Source: Rhynochetos jubatus
Lineage: Eukaryota > Chordata > Aves > Eurypygiformes > Rhynochetidae
Length of the DNA: 64,000 nt
Direction of reading: 5' to 3'
Assembly (NCBI GenBank): GCA_027574665.1
Contig: CM050653.1
Span: 45,411,118-45,475,117, forward strand
Shown here in pieces: positions 1-14,332 of this stretch. How positions within the stretch are numbered: the stretch's first letter is position 1; every line of letters begins with the position of its first letter. Made by a program: the position numbers and the translations under genes. The notes beneath the pieces are model-generated. The model was not told the origin of the DNA. It did no database searches and saw only the letters and a program-made list of their open reading frames with translations.

Positions 1-168
<168 letters not shown>

Positions 169-678
169 TTAACAAAGAATGAACAGAATCAGAGACAATG
201 ATTTCTTGATTCCTGGGGATAACACCAGGAATCCACCATAATGCTGATTATTTTTCTTATGCATGGCAAAAACTAAAGAATTTAATACAGAAACAAATAA
301 AATATAGTGGTAAGAGATACACATACATAAATTTAAGCCAATTGATGCACAACATTGTTCTTTGTAAGGAGCAAAAAGAATGTTTAAAATATTTTAAGCT
401 CACTGATTTCAAAGGGAGATTGAATTAAAAAAAACCATAATCCACATGGCTCTTTAAAAAGTGCTAAATATTGGTGCAGTATTTTTCCTAAAGAAAAATG
501 AGGGTATGATTGTTGTGCACAAAAACTACTTAGATTTCTTTAGAGATAAAAGTTCATGAATTACTTTATTTAAAATGTATAGCGGAAACTTTCTTTTAAT
601 GATAATTATCCAGCACAGAGAACAAATATCCTCCAGGACAACCACTTGTTTATCCACAGAGAAGTGCTGAACTCACTT

Positions 679-699
679 AAAAAAAAAAAAAAAAAAAAA
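679..699. repeat. poly(A) run, 21 bp
   Basis: An uninterrupted run of 21 A on the plus strand (T21 in the KCNH8 sense direction). No recognisable retroposon body lies on either side, so it is listed as a simple repeat. Confidence 0.9.
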
Positions 700-3600
700 G
701 CTTTTGGGCTATGGTGGAGATATGAGTTGCTTGGTGGCTTGAGTATTTTGCATGTTCCTATCTAACATTCCAGGATGAGTGTCCTTCAGTATGAGATATA
801 CTTTTGACGTGTCTTGCCAAAACACATTAACACTCAAGGAAAAGCTCAGGTCTTGACAACAGAGTCTCAATTATTTTCATGTCCTACAAGACAAAGACTA
901 TAATCTGTCCTCGAGCTATGCACCCAGTTTCTACCAACATTAGTGAGAACTACTTGTGTAACTTTTACAGTGTCAGAAGAGTGCAGTCAACCATCAAAGC
1001 TGGTGTTTTACAGCAAGATAATTAGCCTGCTGCCTTGCAAATTCTAATGCCTCATGTTGAAGACCATCTCATAAAAGCGAAATAAGAGATCCCAAGTGTT
1101 AGGAAGATATTCACAGTGTGATTGACTTTTTTCTCATTAAAAAATAACAACTTCAGGGTAATGGTCTTGGCAGCCTGAAAGCCAGTGGACTTTCTTTAAT
1201 GTCCAAGTTATAAGAGGCAGCTTTCTAGATGATAGTCCTGTGTGTAGTAGACTTGTCAACTGTGTTATTTGTAATTTAGGCAGCCTATTATTGAGTGTTA
1301 CAAGGAAGGAACTGCAATCCCCCTGCCCTCTGCCCCTGTGGCAGCCATGGCAGTCCTGACTTCTTTCTATCTGCTAGATGATGCTCAAGAAGATATGCCT
1401 TCAGCTGCCTCTTCAACACACTGCCCTTGTAGGGAGGTGGCAGCAGCAGCTGCTGGGGGTTGGCTCCACACCATATACAGCATGGAGCGGGCACATGTTT
1501 GATGCTCACAGAGATATTTCTTACAGCCTCTGGAGAAGGGGTGCTAGAAATGCCAAATGCAAGCACCTACAAATGAAATCCAGATTTCTGCCCACCAGTA
1601 AGTTGGGTGAAGGCATAGGAAGATGATGTATGCCTTGCAAATGGAAGTAAACACAGAATATGAGTATTTCATAGATTCCGTCTATTCAAGGCATTTGCTT
1701 TCTCTTTAGATGCAGATATTTCTTTTCCTCACAGCTAGTTTCTTGTGTACTGTGTAAACCTGCTCCAAATCAGCACATTCCTGGGAAAAAAAGAAAGCTT
1801 TGAGGTCCTAAAAATTAAGCATATCTCAACTTCTGTCACTTCATAATTAAAATATAATGAACACTAAGAGTACTAGTATTGTAACTTTGGTTTAATGCAA
1901 GTCAAGTTAGAAATAAAAAGAGGGTAATAGTAGGATTACTAGTACGAGGATTAGATTCATCTACTCTTGGTTTTGTAGGCAGCTTCTAGGGCCTGAAAAC
2001 TTTTCTTCCTGATATACACATGAGAACAAATGTCTAATTTCTGATATATTTTTTATCCTGCATTTTTCACTCAGTGCATTAGATATGTCTGCAAAGACCA
2101 GCATGCATGAAAAAACAGACTCCCCGCAGACAGCAAAATCGAAGGATAGATTTTTCAAAATATGACACACAAAGCACTGCTACCACCGAAGTCATAAAGA
2201 GATTAGAGGGGGCCAGCTTTGTCCCATTTGCAAGCTTTCGTACAACCAAGGCATCAAAATGCAAAAATAGGCATTAAACGATTATTTTTTTCCCCCTATG
2301 ATTTATGTGAAAATAAAAATAATAAAAAAAAATCAAACAACTGCTTATGTAGAACATGTACACTAAAAATGGAATAAGTAAACACCTATGCAGTGCTCTT
2401 TAAATGAGCCAAATTTTGTTATGTTCTGGTTGTTAGGCATTTTTCTCCTTTCCTGATATTTCTTATTTATCCAAAACATTGTTTTTGACTTTTCCCTATG
2501 TTTTTCCCCTTTTTTTAATTGTAGTTTTTGTTTTCTGTGACATTGCTACTGAATAAAAAAGCTTTGGAAATACACTTTACAATAATGTTGTTAATATAAT
2601 GAGGACAGCCAACACAGACTTACAGTAAAGGAGAGCATTATAAAGTGAACAAGAGAAAAAGTATCTGACCAGGTTCATCTTAACAGAGTAAATCAACTTG
2701 ATATAAACCAATCTGACATGTTCTAAAAGCTCAATGGAAAATGCTGCCTCATTGAGGGGGCATGGATTGCCATGAGTTTATGTTAAAGCAAATTTTCATT
2801 TCCAGAATTTTATTTTAGATTTTTTTGGTAATAAACGAATATTAAAAATAGAAATTGTTTGACTTTCACTATATCAGAACAGCATCAGAGAGCAGAACCT
2901 ACAGGACTCAAATGCTTAGGGCTAGCATTGTCGACATTTGAACTAGTCAGACGCAGTATTTTTTAACAACTGCATTTTCATGCCTTATGAACACATACTC
3001 AGACCAGCCACACAATCCATGTAGAAATTACTGTTGAAGTCCTACAACAGAACTGACACTATTGTTCCTGCAAAGGAGTTTGAAAATTAAATCCATCCAC
3101 GGAGTAGCGGACACTCAGACGAATTAACTCTTATCCAGGTTTGGGCAGGAGATCTGCTGTGGTCACTCAGTATCTTTGACAGCATTTCCATCTTAAGAAC
3201 AGCAATATCAAGCATTCTGTAGCATATTTTCAGAGATGCTTTACTCCATGTTTGCTGTGATGTATTGCTTGGACATTGTGATGATGGAAGCTATGAAGAT
3301 CTGGAGCTAAAGATCTCTACGTTTCTGGGGCACAGGGTATGAAGATATTTGCCCAAAGCACAGACAAACATTGGTACAATATGTTTAAAGTGTCAATTTT
3401 AACATCTCATTTAATTCTACTTGTATTTTCACTGAGATACCCATTTTGTGGATTTACATGAGGTTTGATTATTCTCTGAACCACAAAAGCATCTGATGAA
3501 ATTTATAGCTACTATAAAAGAGTCATGTATTGTTACATATGCTTGATCTTTTTTTTTTTTCTCTTAAACAAAAAAAACCCACAACCAGGTCTCAAAGTTT

Positions 3601-6120
3601 CATCTCCCTACAGGTTTCCTTAAAGTTTTTGTAACATAATTTGAGAAGCACTTCTACAATAGATCAGCTTCTACAAAATATTAATTAGACTTTCATTTAA
3701 CATGCAGTAAGATAAATTAACATTTAATCAATTTCATTGTCATATGCATATTTTTTATATACATGTTCTGCACCCTTAAAGAAAGCATATTTCTGCTGTG
3801 TATCTTTATAATTTTATTACAAATAAATGTTAAAACCTCCAGTTCTAAAACATTTTGGATTTTTTTTTTTTTAATTACTTTCAAGTTCTTCAGTGTGGGT
3901 AATAGAAACGATTTTTCAGCTATACTTCATCCTTTCCCTTTTATGGCTGTTCTACTTTGCCAGAGAAACACAGGCACAAATAATCAATGTAACCTTTTTT
4001 TTGCAAGAGCAACTCATGCCCGCTAAAAGAGACGCAGTTACTGAAAATTATATTCTATTAATATTATGTAGGACGATAAACACAGCATCATAGATGCCTT
4101 CATTTTCAGATATATACTGGTTTTTCTATATGCTTAGTAATAAAAATTCCTAAGTTTCTTAAAAATAATATCTGTCTAGTATGGGATTAAATCTTCTGTC
4201 ATAATTTGGGATAAATTAGTGTTGCAATCTAATGGGGGAAAAACCTATTATTTGGACTAAAATGAGTTACTGTTGGGATCTGGAAAACATGATATTACCA
4301 TACATACACTGACACTGGGAAAATATGACATAATCTAAGATGTGCACTTGCAAACATAAAAAAACTTTTTTGAAGACTCCAAGTGCCTTAACAAAGTGTA
4401 TGTTTGGAACAAATTTTGAGCATGAATTAAAATTCCGGACATTAAGGAGAAACAATAAGTTTTCCTAGTTAAAAACCAAAACAACCAAATCAAACAAACA
4501 AAAAGCATTACAAAATTGTAAAATACAAAATAACCCAGAAAATGTAACCAAAATGCAGAAAAGATCAGCGACTACCAAAATGACAAGTTTGAAGGTGAGA
4601 AAACATAATGAAGTTTAAATGACTAACAAAACTGAAGACATGGATAGAATGTTATCATTTACTTGTTTCATTTTCTAAAAAGAAGAAAATAGAAACTCTG
4701 ATTTTGGAATGAAGTAGGAAGATTTATCACTCTAAATGATGCTACAGATGGTACAGAAGCTTATCACATAACAAAGGAGATAGGAGACATTTCAAGGAGA
4801 TTTTTGAACACAAAGTTCCACCTAATATTCTAAGCGGAACTTACTGAGAGCCACTTTCTGAACCACCAGTATTAAATTCTAATAAAATCTAAGAAAAATG
4901 GAAAAATGCCAAGGAAATGGAATTTGCCATGATAATTGTAATAATTTAGGGAAAATAAAACCCATGCTGAAAATGATGATCCAGAAAACATTACATTTGA
5001 TAATCACAAGAAAAGCAGATAATTCTGGCATATATGTTAAGTGTGTAGTAATAACAATACATGTTAAAATATAACTAATGTCATAAATTAATGGAGGGTG
5101 TGAAATCAACATAGTGTCTTTTGCTAAGAAAATTATGTCTGATACAGCTGTCAAACTAGATGATTTTTGCAGGGTAGTTTTCAAGATTCAGTGCAAATCC
5201 TTAACACAATGTGACCTAGACACATATCCAAGGCTATCTAGTTCCACAGACTGAGGTTTTGCAGGTTATAATGGGTTCATGCTTCAAGAACTACAGTTTT
5301 CATTCAACAACATTCCTCAGGCTGAACAGAACATACACGTAAAATTGGAGATATAAAAATCTTAGATTACATTGACAAGTAGTGTCAGCTAGTCCTGCAT
5401 TCTTAAAGCTACAAAAATGTTCTAAAACTTTCAGTAATACAATTAAGATATGAAATTAGGATGATTTCCTATGGTTCATAATGAACAAGGGTGGTTAGTA
5501 GAGTTAGTTGGTTACTATTCACATTTACAGATGTGTATGGTAGCACCAGCCGCATGCATAACTACTCCACACAGATATGCTTGATACAGGTAAAAAAGAA
5601 AGATCAGGATATTTACATCACAAGTTCTTTAAAACTTCTCTTTTGTCTCAGAAATCTCCAGTGTGTAGTTATCAGAGTTAGAAAAAGGATTTGCTTATTT
5701 ATTGCACATTAGCATTTGTGAAACAGCTAAAGGTTTAACAGAGATAAATGCTTGCTTTAAATTCCCCTAAGCCATCCAGTACACCAAAGACTTATCAATG
5801 TGCATATGGAACACACTGGTCAAGATTGAAAAGATTAGAGGTTTTCTGGCACAGCACCCCTTTCTGCCTTCTTATCAAAGCAATTTAGGACAACAGCCCC
5901 AGATAACATTCGTATATAAAAAACTAAATAGGAAACAGTAAGTGCTCCTGCATCCAACTCATTAGATAAAAATCTAGAGGGTGGTAGGTGAGTGTGATCC
6001 ATCTTCTACTTCTTGACAGCTTTCTGAGTTACACTTGGGTGTAAACATTTTCTTCATCTGGGCAACCTTATTTACAGCTTAACTGCTGTGCTAAAGTACT
6101 TACTGAGAAAGCTGTAAAGG

Positions 6121-6178
6121 GGAAAAAAAACCCAAACCAACAAACAAACCCCAAACAAACAAACAAAAACCAACCCCA
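6121..6178. repeat. CAAA/CCAAA low-complexity tract
   Basis: A run of imperfect CAAA, CCAAA and ACAA units on the plus strand. It looks like a degenerate microsatellite inside the intron. Confidence 0.8.
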
Positions 6179-7746
6179 GAACTCCTGAGGCAAGAAACTT
6201 CTAAAAGCACAACAAAATCTTTAACACAAATTGAGAAATGACCATTTTTCCTGACAGAGTTTATTGTTTTTAGGAATTAGATGTTCAACAGTTTTTTTGG
6301 GAATGATGATAAAAAATGGAAGATTAACTTTTTAAACTTTTTTTTTTAATATTTTTTCTTATCATTTAGACTTTGAGCAACTAGAATTGTAAGCAAATTG
6401 AGGCAATAAAGACTAGTTAAATGGCAAAAAACTGTACAATAATCTATTGTGAAAGTACTCGTAGAATCTTTAATATAAATAGTTTGTAAGTCTTACTGTG
6501 CACTAGCTTCTATGTGCCAATGACACTAACTCATAACAAAATTTCGAAAATCCAACACAAGCATCAATATTGTAAAGCTTTGGAGATTCCAAACAACTCC
6601 AAAGCATCAAAACTTGGTTTTCTTTAGTGCTGAATTTGTGTTCCAAATGTTCTGAGATGAGGTGAGCTTTCAGCATTTTCTACAGCAGCAAGGGCAAAAA
6701 ATTTACAGATTACTGCTGTTAAACTGTCAGGAAGGATATTTAATCTCTGAGCTGGTTGTTGAAGCATACATGAAGTGACTTTAATATCTCTGGACAAAAA
6801 TTTTCACTAAGAGGTATGTTTGAATACATTATCTGTAAGTATTCTCTAAGAACACAATTCAGCCTGTGCAAGCTTCATACTTAAAACTGTATTTGATATT
6901 TTTGTTTTAGACTGGGAAAAGAACTATAGTCTCTTTTCTGTTTCAGCAGCTCTCATAACACAAATCATTAATAATAAGCATTATTACTTAAAAAAAAGTC
7001 ATCTCATTGTAATTTTTTTACCATGTAAGCTGGAAAAGCATCATTTTGAATGATCTTGCAAGCTACAGATATCATTCCATGTACTCAGGAAAGCAGAATA
7101 GGGGATATAAATAATGCCTCTAATATGAGCAATGTCACAAAAAAGTTACCGGTATAAGCTACATGGTATAAACTACAAGGTGCTTTTTCTCCCACATTTT
7201 TTTGGCCCATTTTAGTGTAGATACACCTGTTTTGTTAATAAACACCCATGCATTTTAAGCCAGCCCTGACCTGTGTTGCAGACTTTTGCTCAATCCCCAT
7301 TTATTGCTGTACAAGAAGTGTGCTGTGAGCCCATGAGCTTAACAGAAGCAAAGTGCATCGGTCCACAAAGCAGCAAGTAATTTTGCTGCTGGCAGACACA
7401 AAGGTGAACTTGACCTGGCAGCACTCAATAGGGAAAACCCAAGATCTCCAGTTTCAGCAGGTTTAGAAAAAGCAGTCATAGCACCTATGCATTCCTCACT
7501 TCCAAAGATTTAAACAGCTTTTTTTTTTTTTCTTCATTTTCTTCAGCTCTAATTTCCACACCCAGGTCATGCAGAATCACTTTATATTGAGAAAAATTCA
7601 ATGGCAGACCAATGGCAAATCATCCCCAGGAAGACTGCTCTGCATAGTCCCCCTAGGCAAATCTCTGCCCTCTCTATCCTCTCACCTTCTCTTTTGCATG
7701 CCTGATGCTTTCACCCCATATCCTCCAGCACTGCTGAGCTGTGGTG

Positions 7747-7815
7747 TCTGAACACTGGCTTCTGCTCCTGACACCCTCTGAACACTGGCTTCTGCTCCTG
7801 ACACCCTCTGAACAC
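7747..7815. repeat. 30-bp tandem duplication, 2.3 copies
   Basis: Two identical 30-bp units (7747-7776 and 7777-7806) beginning TCTGAACACTGG, followed by nine bases of a third copy. The full copies show no mismatch, which suggests a recent duplication or active slippage. The tract lies in a slightly GC-richer pyrimidine-rich patch of intron 5. The short minus-strand open frames that cross it show the repeat as a duplicated peptide and are not considered genes. Confidence 0.95.
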
Positions 7816-8140
7816 ATGCGCCTATTGACGCCGTTCCTTTCTGGTTTTCCAGTGCTGTTCTCCTTCTCACTAGCCTGCAGACACATCACCTTTCCCTACC
7901 TACCCCACACAAGGTAAACCAGAAGCTCTGTTAAGCATCAGGTCTCTAAGATACATGCAGAGATTGACAAATCTCATAAAACCGTTTGGTAAAATCAACC
8001 TCAAACTTAAACCGTGACCCTGATTTAACTCCTGGTTGGATCCCATGAGTAACAAGCTCAATCTGCATGGATTCTCTCCACATACTATATTATACTGATA
8101 AGATATGGCACACGCTCTCTAACACATTTCTTACAAGTTG

Positions 8141-8176
8141 GTGTTTGGTTTTGTTTGTTTGGGTTTTTTTTTTTTT
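8141..8176. repeat. GTTT/T-rich low-complexity tract
   Basis: Interrupted TTTG units followed by a run of 13 T. Simple sequence only. Confidence 0.8.
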
Positions 8177-9035
8177 AATCTCAAACTCTTATGAAGTTAC
8201 ACTGAAAGATTAAAGAAAATTAATTTGTAGAAAAACAAACCCCATTTTTTCAGCTATGAAAATATCTGCATTTAAAAAATGTTAATCTACAGGCAATTGC
8301 TGTTCCTAATTTATTTATACATTTTGCTCCAAGGAAGCTCTTACACAGCATTCACAGCAGTAAACATCAGAAGGCTGGGACCAACGTTACCCTATGGTCT
8401 TCCAAGTTTTCAATTACCATGGCTACATGCTTTTGTGATATTTTCATTCAAAATTTCTAAAGCCAATACCGTGATTTAACCAAAAAGCTCTAACTTATTC
8501 CTTTCTTTACTTGAGGATCTAATGGCTTTTACTCACCGTTGGTGACCCTTTTCCTTTTCACAAGCTTCCAGCATGAAAATCCATGCCCTAGCTATACTCA
8601 GTTCCTGTGAAAAGACAACTTATTTCATAGTTGGACATAAATGAGCTGGGAACCCTGAGCAAGTCTGTAGGGTTTGGGAACTATCTGGTGACCTCTCAAT
8701 TAAAGTTTTGTAGGACGTCACATCCTTTACCAAGCCATCCCTTTCTAGATATCTGTCATGCTCACATTCACGCACAGAGACCCATCCACTCAGTGAATGG
8801 TATGAAAATACCAATTTAAACTAGTGCTCAACAAAAGAAAAAAATTATTACAATAAAAAATGGAGGTTCAACTTGGTGCATAATGCAGGTTGCAAATGTA
8901 AATAATATAAAAAAGTGAAAACCATATTCATCAAACTATCCTATTAATCCTTATGATATTTTCCAGGATAATACCCTTTTTTCAGTTTCAAAAGCAGAAT
9001 AGGTGTTTTGTATAATCTCAGTTTCTAATCCCTGT

Positions 9036-9153
9036 TAAAAACACAAGCAAACAAAACAAGCAAAAAACCCAAACAAAAGAACCAACCAAAAAAAAAAAAT
9101 CAAAAACCCAACAACCCAACCACCACCAAAAAAACCAAAAAGACAAAAAAAAT
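9036..9153. repeat. A/C-rich low-complexity tract, about 118 bp
   Basis: A long tract of AAAC, CAAC and CCAAA units with several A runs on the plus strand. Its minus strand reads as a Phe/Gly/Leu-rich open frame that is an artefact of composition. Confidence 0.85.
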
Positions 9154-12100
9154 GACATAATATAGAGGTAAAAAATGATCTGTTAGCCAGCTGAACTTCT
9201 TTACCAAAAAACAGGATTATATTACCTGAAGCAGTTGATTTTCCTGTGCCAACCTTTTTTTTTTTCTCTTTAGACTTGATTTTTAAAAAAATAAATCCTA
9301 CTGGGATTAGACATATGATCAAGCTACAGTAGAATAACAATTTAGGATTAGTCAGATGATTCAGTAGCACAAGGATATCTCATTCATGTAATATGAGAGA
9401 ACTTCGAAAGGAAGCTTCTGTTATTGTGGAATGAATATAATTCATTGGCTTTGTTCTGTTAAAGTCACCACTGAATACACTAAGCTGTTTTACCAGTAAA
9501 ATTTCTCCTATGGAAAGAGTTAATTGATGATTGAACATCACAATACTTGGCATTCTACATCACAGGAGGAGCTGGCATGGTCCCTCCTCTAAAGCAGTGC
9601 CATGACATATGTTCTCAGTCTTGCTCCATTACAGTTTGACAAGTTGACATTTTTAGTGATTTTAATGGACTGTGATCTATTTATTCTCAGGTATGATGGA
9701 TCATATCAGAACTGATTCCCAATATCCACCTATAACTGATACACTGATTTGCTCTTCCTTACTATTTGTTCTTGCAACGGAAAGTAACGGGATATTGAAG
9801 TCATAGCCTAGTGGGAGTACTGTTTTACTTGGGTAAATTATCCATTAATATAAAAAACTGAAATCCGAACACAGTAGAGACTTGAATGGCTATTGTGGTA
9901 ACAAATGTCACTCCCTCCAGGCGTAGAGTTTGGTCAGTATTAATGCATAATCATGGGATGCTCTACCAAACACAGTACTTCGGCTGCTGTACCCCATTAT
10001 ATTGGGTGTGCTAGGACACACAAAATGACCAGCACACCAGTGTTAAAAAAGGGGTTTTAACAGCAACTTTTTGCTGTCCTAAGAGCCCAGGAATCCAGAT
10101 ATCATGAACCTGAACAGAAGTCCATAATCGTAAAAATAATCACATTCTTTTATCTTCTTCCTTCACCTTCAGCCTTTTAAGCGGTTGTCTTCAACTATGA
10201 GGGTGTTAACCCAGGATTAGCTAATCTCAGTTCCACAGTATTTGATGTGCCAGAAAAGCATCACGTAACGTGACCTTTTCAATAACATAAGATTTTCAAT
10301 CATAAGATTTTCTTTTTTATAAACTATTCTCTACCTATTAAAAACAGACATAATCCATGAACATATTGAGTAACTAAAATATATTACATTCACTTTTCTA
10401 CAAAGGAGTAGAAGTCTTGAAAGAAAAGCAAAGAACTAAAACTATTTCTGAAAAATGAACCTCTAGCTCTGTTTTTAAAAGAAACTAGTATTTGTGATCA
10501 CAGAACTGTGAAATTTTCTACATGGGTAATTTTCTTAATAGAACCTATAGAAATAAGTTAGAAAGAAGCAATTCCAAAGAGTGAAGAAACATCAATCATA
10601 TGACTTAACTTTTCACCAAATTCAAAGTCTGCAAAGCAAGAGTAGCTGTTAGGTATTTCATGAACTCAGTTCACTTTACACAAATGCTGGAAACTCAATG
10701 AAAAGACCAAACAAGTAAAACATTAAATGGGCAATAGGGCAACTCCTTTGTGCACTTCAAATTATTTGACCAATTCCAAGGGGGAATCCTGAAATATTTT
10801 TTTCAGAAATTACCTCATGAATCTTGACGATTCACATACACAGGACATTATCCATAGACCATAAAAAAATATGAAAAGGACCGCATGTAAGCACACAGAT
10901 AATACAGTAAACTATTAAGCATCTAAGAATTTCCTTGGAAATAACTTAGATGGTCAATTAAAAAAATCTTAAGCATTGAAAAATATAGTGTTCTTTTACC
11001 ATTGTAATATAGGATAGTAAATCTAAACCTAAATACACACATTGACTCTAGCTATAGAGCAAATCAGTCATATTCTGTATAACAGGGTAGTGTGAACTTT
11101 GTTTATCTTTTCAAAGGAAACATAACAGAGTGAAAATTACTTACAAAATTATTACTACATCATTCTCCAATATGTGGATTGACTATAGGTGAAACAAATG
11201 ATTTGTCACACTGCCTTTTTTTTTTTGTTTTTGAATTGCACCTCAGCTTAGACTCTTAAGTGTCAGAAGCCTGTCACTCTGACGTTACAAGTCTCATTGT
11301 GAAATAAGGAGGAGGGAAGAAAAATAATCTGTCTGAACAGATTAATTTAGGACAGCTGAGAAGTAGAACAGTGACTATATTTATCAGAAGCACAGACGCA
11401 GGATATCTTGACCCAACTATAAGCTGCCTACGGAGCTCTCCCCAGAATAGTAGGGAATTACATATGTTAAATGCTGCATATTTCAGTCTGTACTGATGTG
11501 GTTCCTATCATCTTGCATGTTTTTTTTTAAAGGCCTTTATCCTGTATAATCTACTTGCTTTGTTTTAGGAATTTCTCCATAAAATCAGATTTCAGAATGG
11601 AGTCTGTTCTGTACCTCTTTAAGTACTTCTTTCTTGGATTTTACCTTTACCTTTGATGGTACATGGGACACTACATACAGATCCCTTCTTGTAACCAGTT
11701 GTTTTAGGCAATGTCATTCATCTTGGCTTCATGAAAAGCAGGAATACTCAGATAAGCCGTTTTCTTCTCTCAGTTGTAAGGTATCTCCCCAGCTTCAGAA
11801 GTAGGAAGCAACATTTTGATGAGTGGGTTATGCTTATCTCCTTTATGTTCAGGTGGATGTTTTTGTGCATGGAAACAGCATCCTGTGTGCAGACTAGAAA
11901 AAATTCTAACAATATAGTGGTTTTGCCATCTTCAGTTGAACGGTTTAAGTGAGAATCTTTAGGAAATTTATTATTGCTTTTTCAACATAAACATTTGGCA
12001 CCGTGTATTCACATTACTAGGTAATCCATAGTCCATGAACAATTTAGTTTGGCCTTCCCTCCTTAATATTAGGTGTATCAACAATGTCACTCTATCCAGG

Positions 12101-14278
12101 TTCATGTTTTGTTCATATGTAGTCACAAATGAGGCTATTTGACGCTCAGAGATAAATTAAAAACCTCTCCCTGAATTTGAGCATATTAGGGTGTGAAAAA
12201 TAAAAAAATAAAAAAACATATTAAAAAAATATGCTTCAAAACGCTGCCATTTCCTTTCAAAATTCACAAATCCTCTGAGTTTAAGTTCCTCTAGACACAG
12301 ACATTGCTTTATGTGATCTTCCATGCACTTGCAAAGATATGAATTTATAATCATGGTCATAATGAAAAAGACTGAGAGAAAAAAACCCCAAACTTTCTAA
12401 TTTAAAGCAAATTGATCTATAGCATTTAATACTATCTCATATGATTCCAGCAAATTTTAACACAATAGGCACAGTTGGACAACTGTGTAAATCACGAATG
12501 ATGATATGAATTTCTAGTGGATTTGTACCATATTCTTGAATTTTTACATATTAAAGATCTGAGATGCAAAGGCTTCATATGATTTAAGACAGTTTTGGAA
12601 AGATTTTGAGTGGTTTACGTTCGTGATAGACACTAAAAGGCCAACAAGTCTTTACAGTACAATGCAATACAAATCACAGCTTTACGGCTTCTAAACATGC
12701 TGCTTTTAAAACCTGAAATTGCTAATAATGCACTTTGTTAAATAGTGTTTAACGAGAGAGATACACCTACAAAGAGAAGAGATCTTTGTAAACATGATTT
12801 ACTGTCTCTTGAAAATGCAAGCCATAGATAAAGTCTTCAGATGAGAATGTGTGTGGGGAGAGTGGGGGAAAGGATGAGTATGCTGTCATTTTTCCACAGA
12901 TAGACAAAGGATTACATTGTGGAAAACACACTTAAAATTATCATGCCAGTACATCTATAAATGGTATAATTTTATAGCTATAATTATTATCCAGAGTTCT
13001 CTATCTTCCACTAGAAACTGGATGACCCACAAATACAAAACTAAAATGAAAAGTTAAAGGCCACTTATTTTTATAGCTCTTTTCTCCATAGTTCTTCCTT
13101 GCCACCTTAGGAGACAAAATACTCAGAGACCTTTGATCTCATCCAGCAAGTAATGTATTACCATTACCCTGAAAGCCTATACGTATTTTCTCTGAATCAT
13201 CACATTGATCTCAACTCCTCTTGAAGACATCCTATCAAAATAGTCCTCTGAGTGAGTCTGAGCATTTAGCAGTAAAGTATTGATATTTTTTTCGGTAATG
13301 TTACTTTCTTCAATTAAGATGTTTAATAATGTTTTCAAAATAAAAAAAAAAAAAAGACAACAGCTGAAAATCAGAATGAAACTGTTACAGGAAGAAACGC
13401 ATACACTGGACAGTTACGGAAGAGTAAAAGTTTTGCAGTCAGGAGGTTATTACTAATAAAATGGGATTCACTGTGTTCCCAGCTTTTCTCCGCAAAAGAG
13501 AGAAAAATTTATTTTACATATATTATTGAAAAGTAACCAAAATACATTATGTTTCTTAGAAATATTTAAACTATCATTGGGTAGAGGAAGCAAAAGATGT
13601 ATTTACAGGAGAACGTTAGAGAAAGTTGCACACATTCCAGAGGAAAAGAGATCTGCAAGTACCCTCAAACATCACATCACACAAGTTATCAAAGCACTAG
13701 GATATATAGTAAACATTAAGTGAAAATAATTTTAACTTCATTTGAGAAGCCTTAATTATGTTCCCTCTCTGACCTCTTCCCCAGTGATATCACAAAATGG
13801 GTGGTTATTATTATGGTTTATCTTCTGTTTATGTTTTAGAGAACTTTAAAGGTTGCAGCAGTTAAACCTGTAGCTACATGTACTCTTTCCTCATAAGTAG
13901 TTTAATTCAGATCAACACTTCCACTTATAAGCACCCCAAGTCAGGAGAACACTTCCATATGTATTTTTATCATGCTTAAGCATATGCTGAATCGCAAAAT
14001 GGATAAACCTAAAAGATTTTTTTAGAGACACTAAATTTATTCAAACTCTTCTGCTTAAAGAAAACCCTTAGTCTCTATCCTGTTATTTTGCTTGAACTGA
14101 TGAGCAGGCATCTCTTCTTTTTATTGTCATGTTTCTGCTCCCTTTGATAACACAACTAAACCCAAAAACCTTGTTAAGTATAAATAGGAGTTTATGCAAG
14201 TTATGTGCATAAAAGGTATATACTGTTCTATGTTCTGAGAAGTCTGAATGAAAGTAAAGCAGATAGCCTCTTTCTCTC

Positions 14279-14332
14279 CAACCCATGATTACAGAGTTGT
14301 AATTCCTCAACCCATGATTACAGAGCTGTAAT
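14279..14332. repeat. 29-bp tandem duplication, about 1.9 copies
   Basis: The unit CAACCCATGATTACAGAG occurs at 14279 and again at 14308, and the similarity continues through TGTAAT with one C/T difference. It is a short local duplication of intron sequence with no repeat-family identity that I recognise. Confidence 0.85.

Noticed and set aside
679..699. Long A runs (also 25522, 35156, 53632) as tails of SINEs or processed pseudogenes
   Set aside because: No retroposon body or flanking target-site duplication was visible beside them.
9035..9370. A 111-codon minus-strand Phe/Gly/Leu-rich frame resembling a membrane protein
   Set aside because: Its hydrophobic C-terminal part is the complement of an A/C-rich low-complexity tract.
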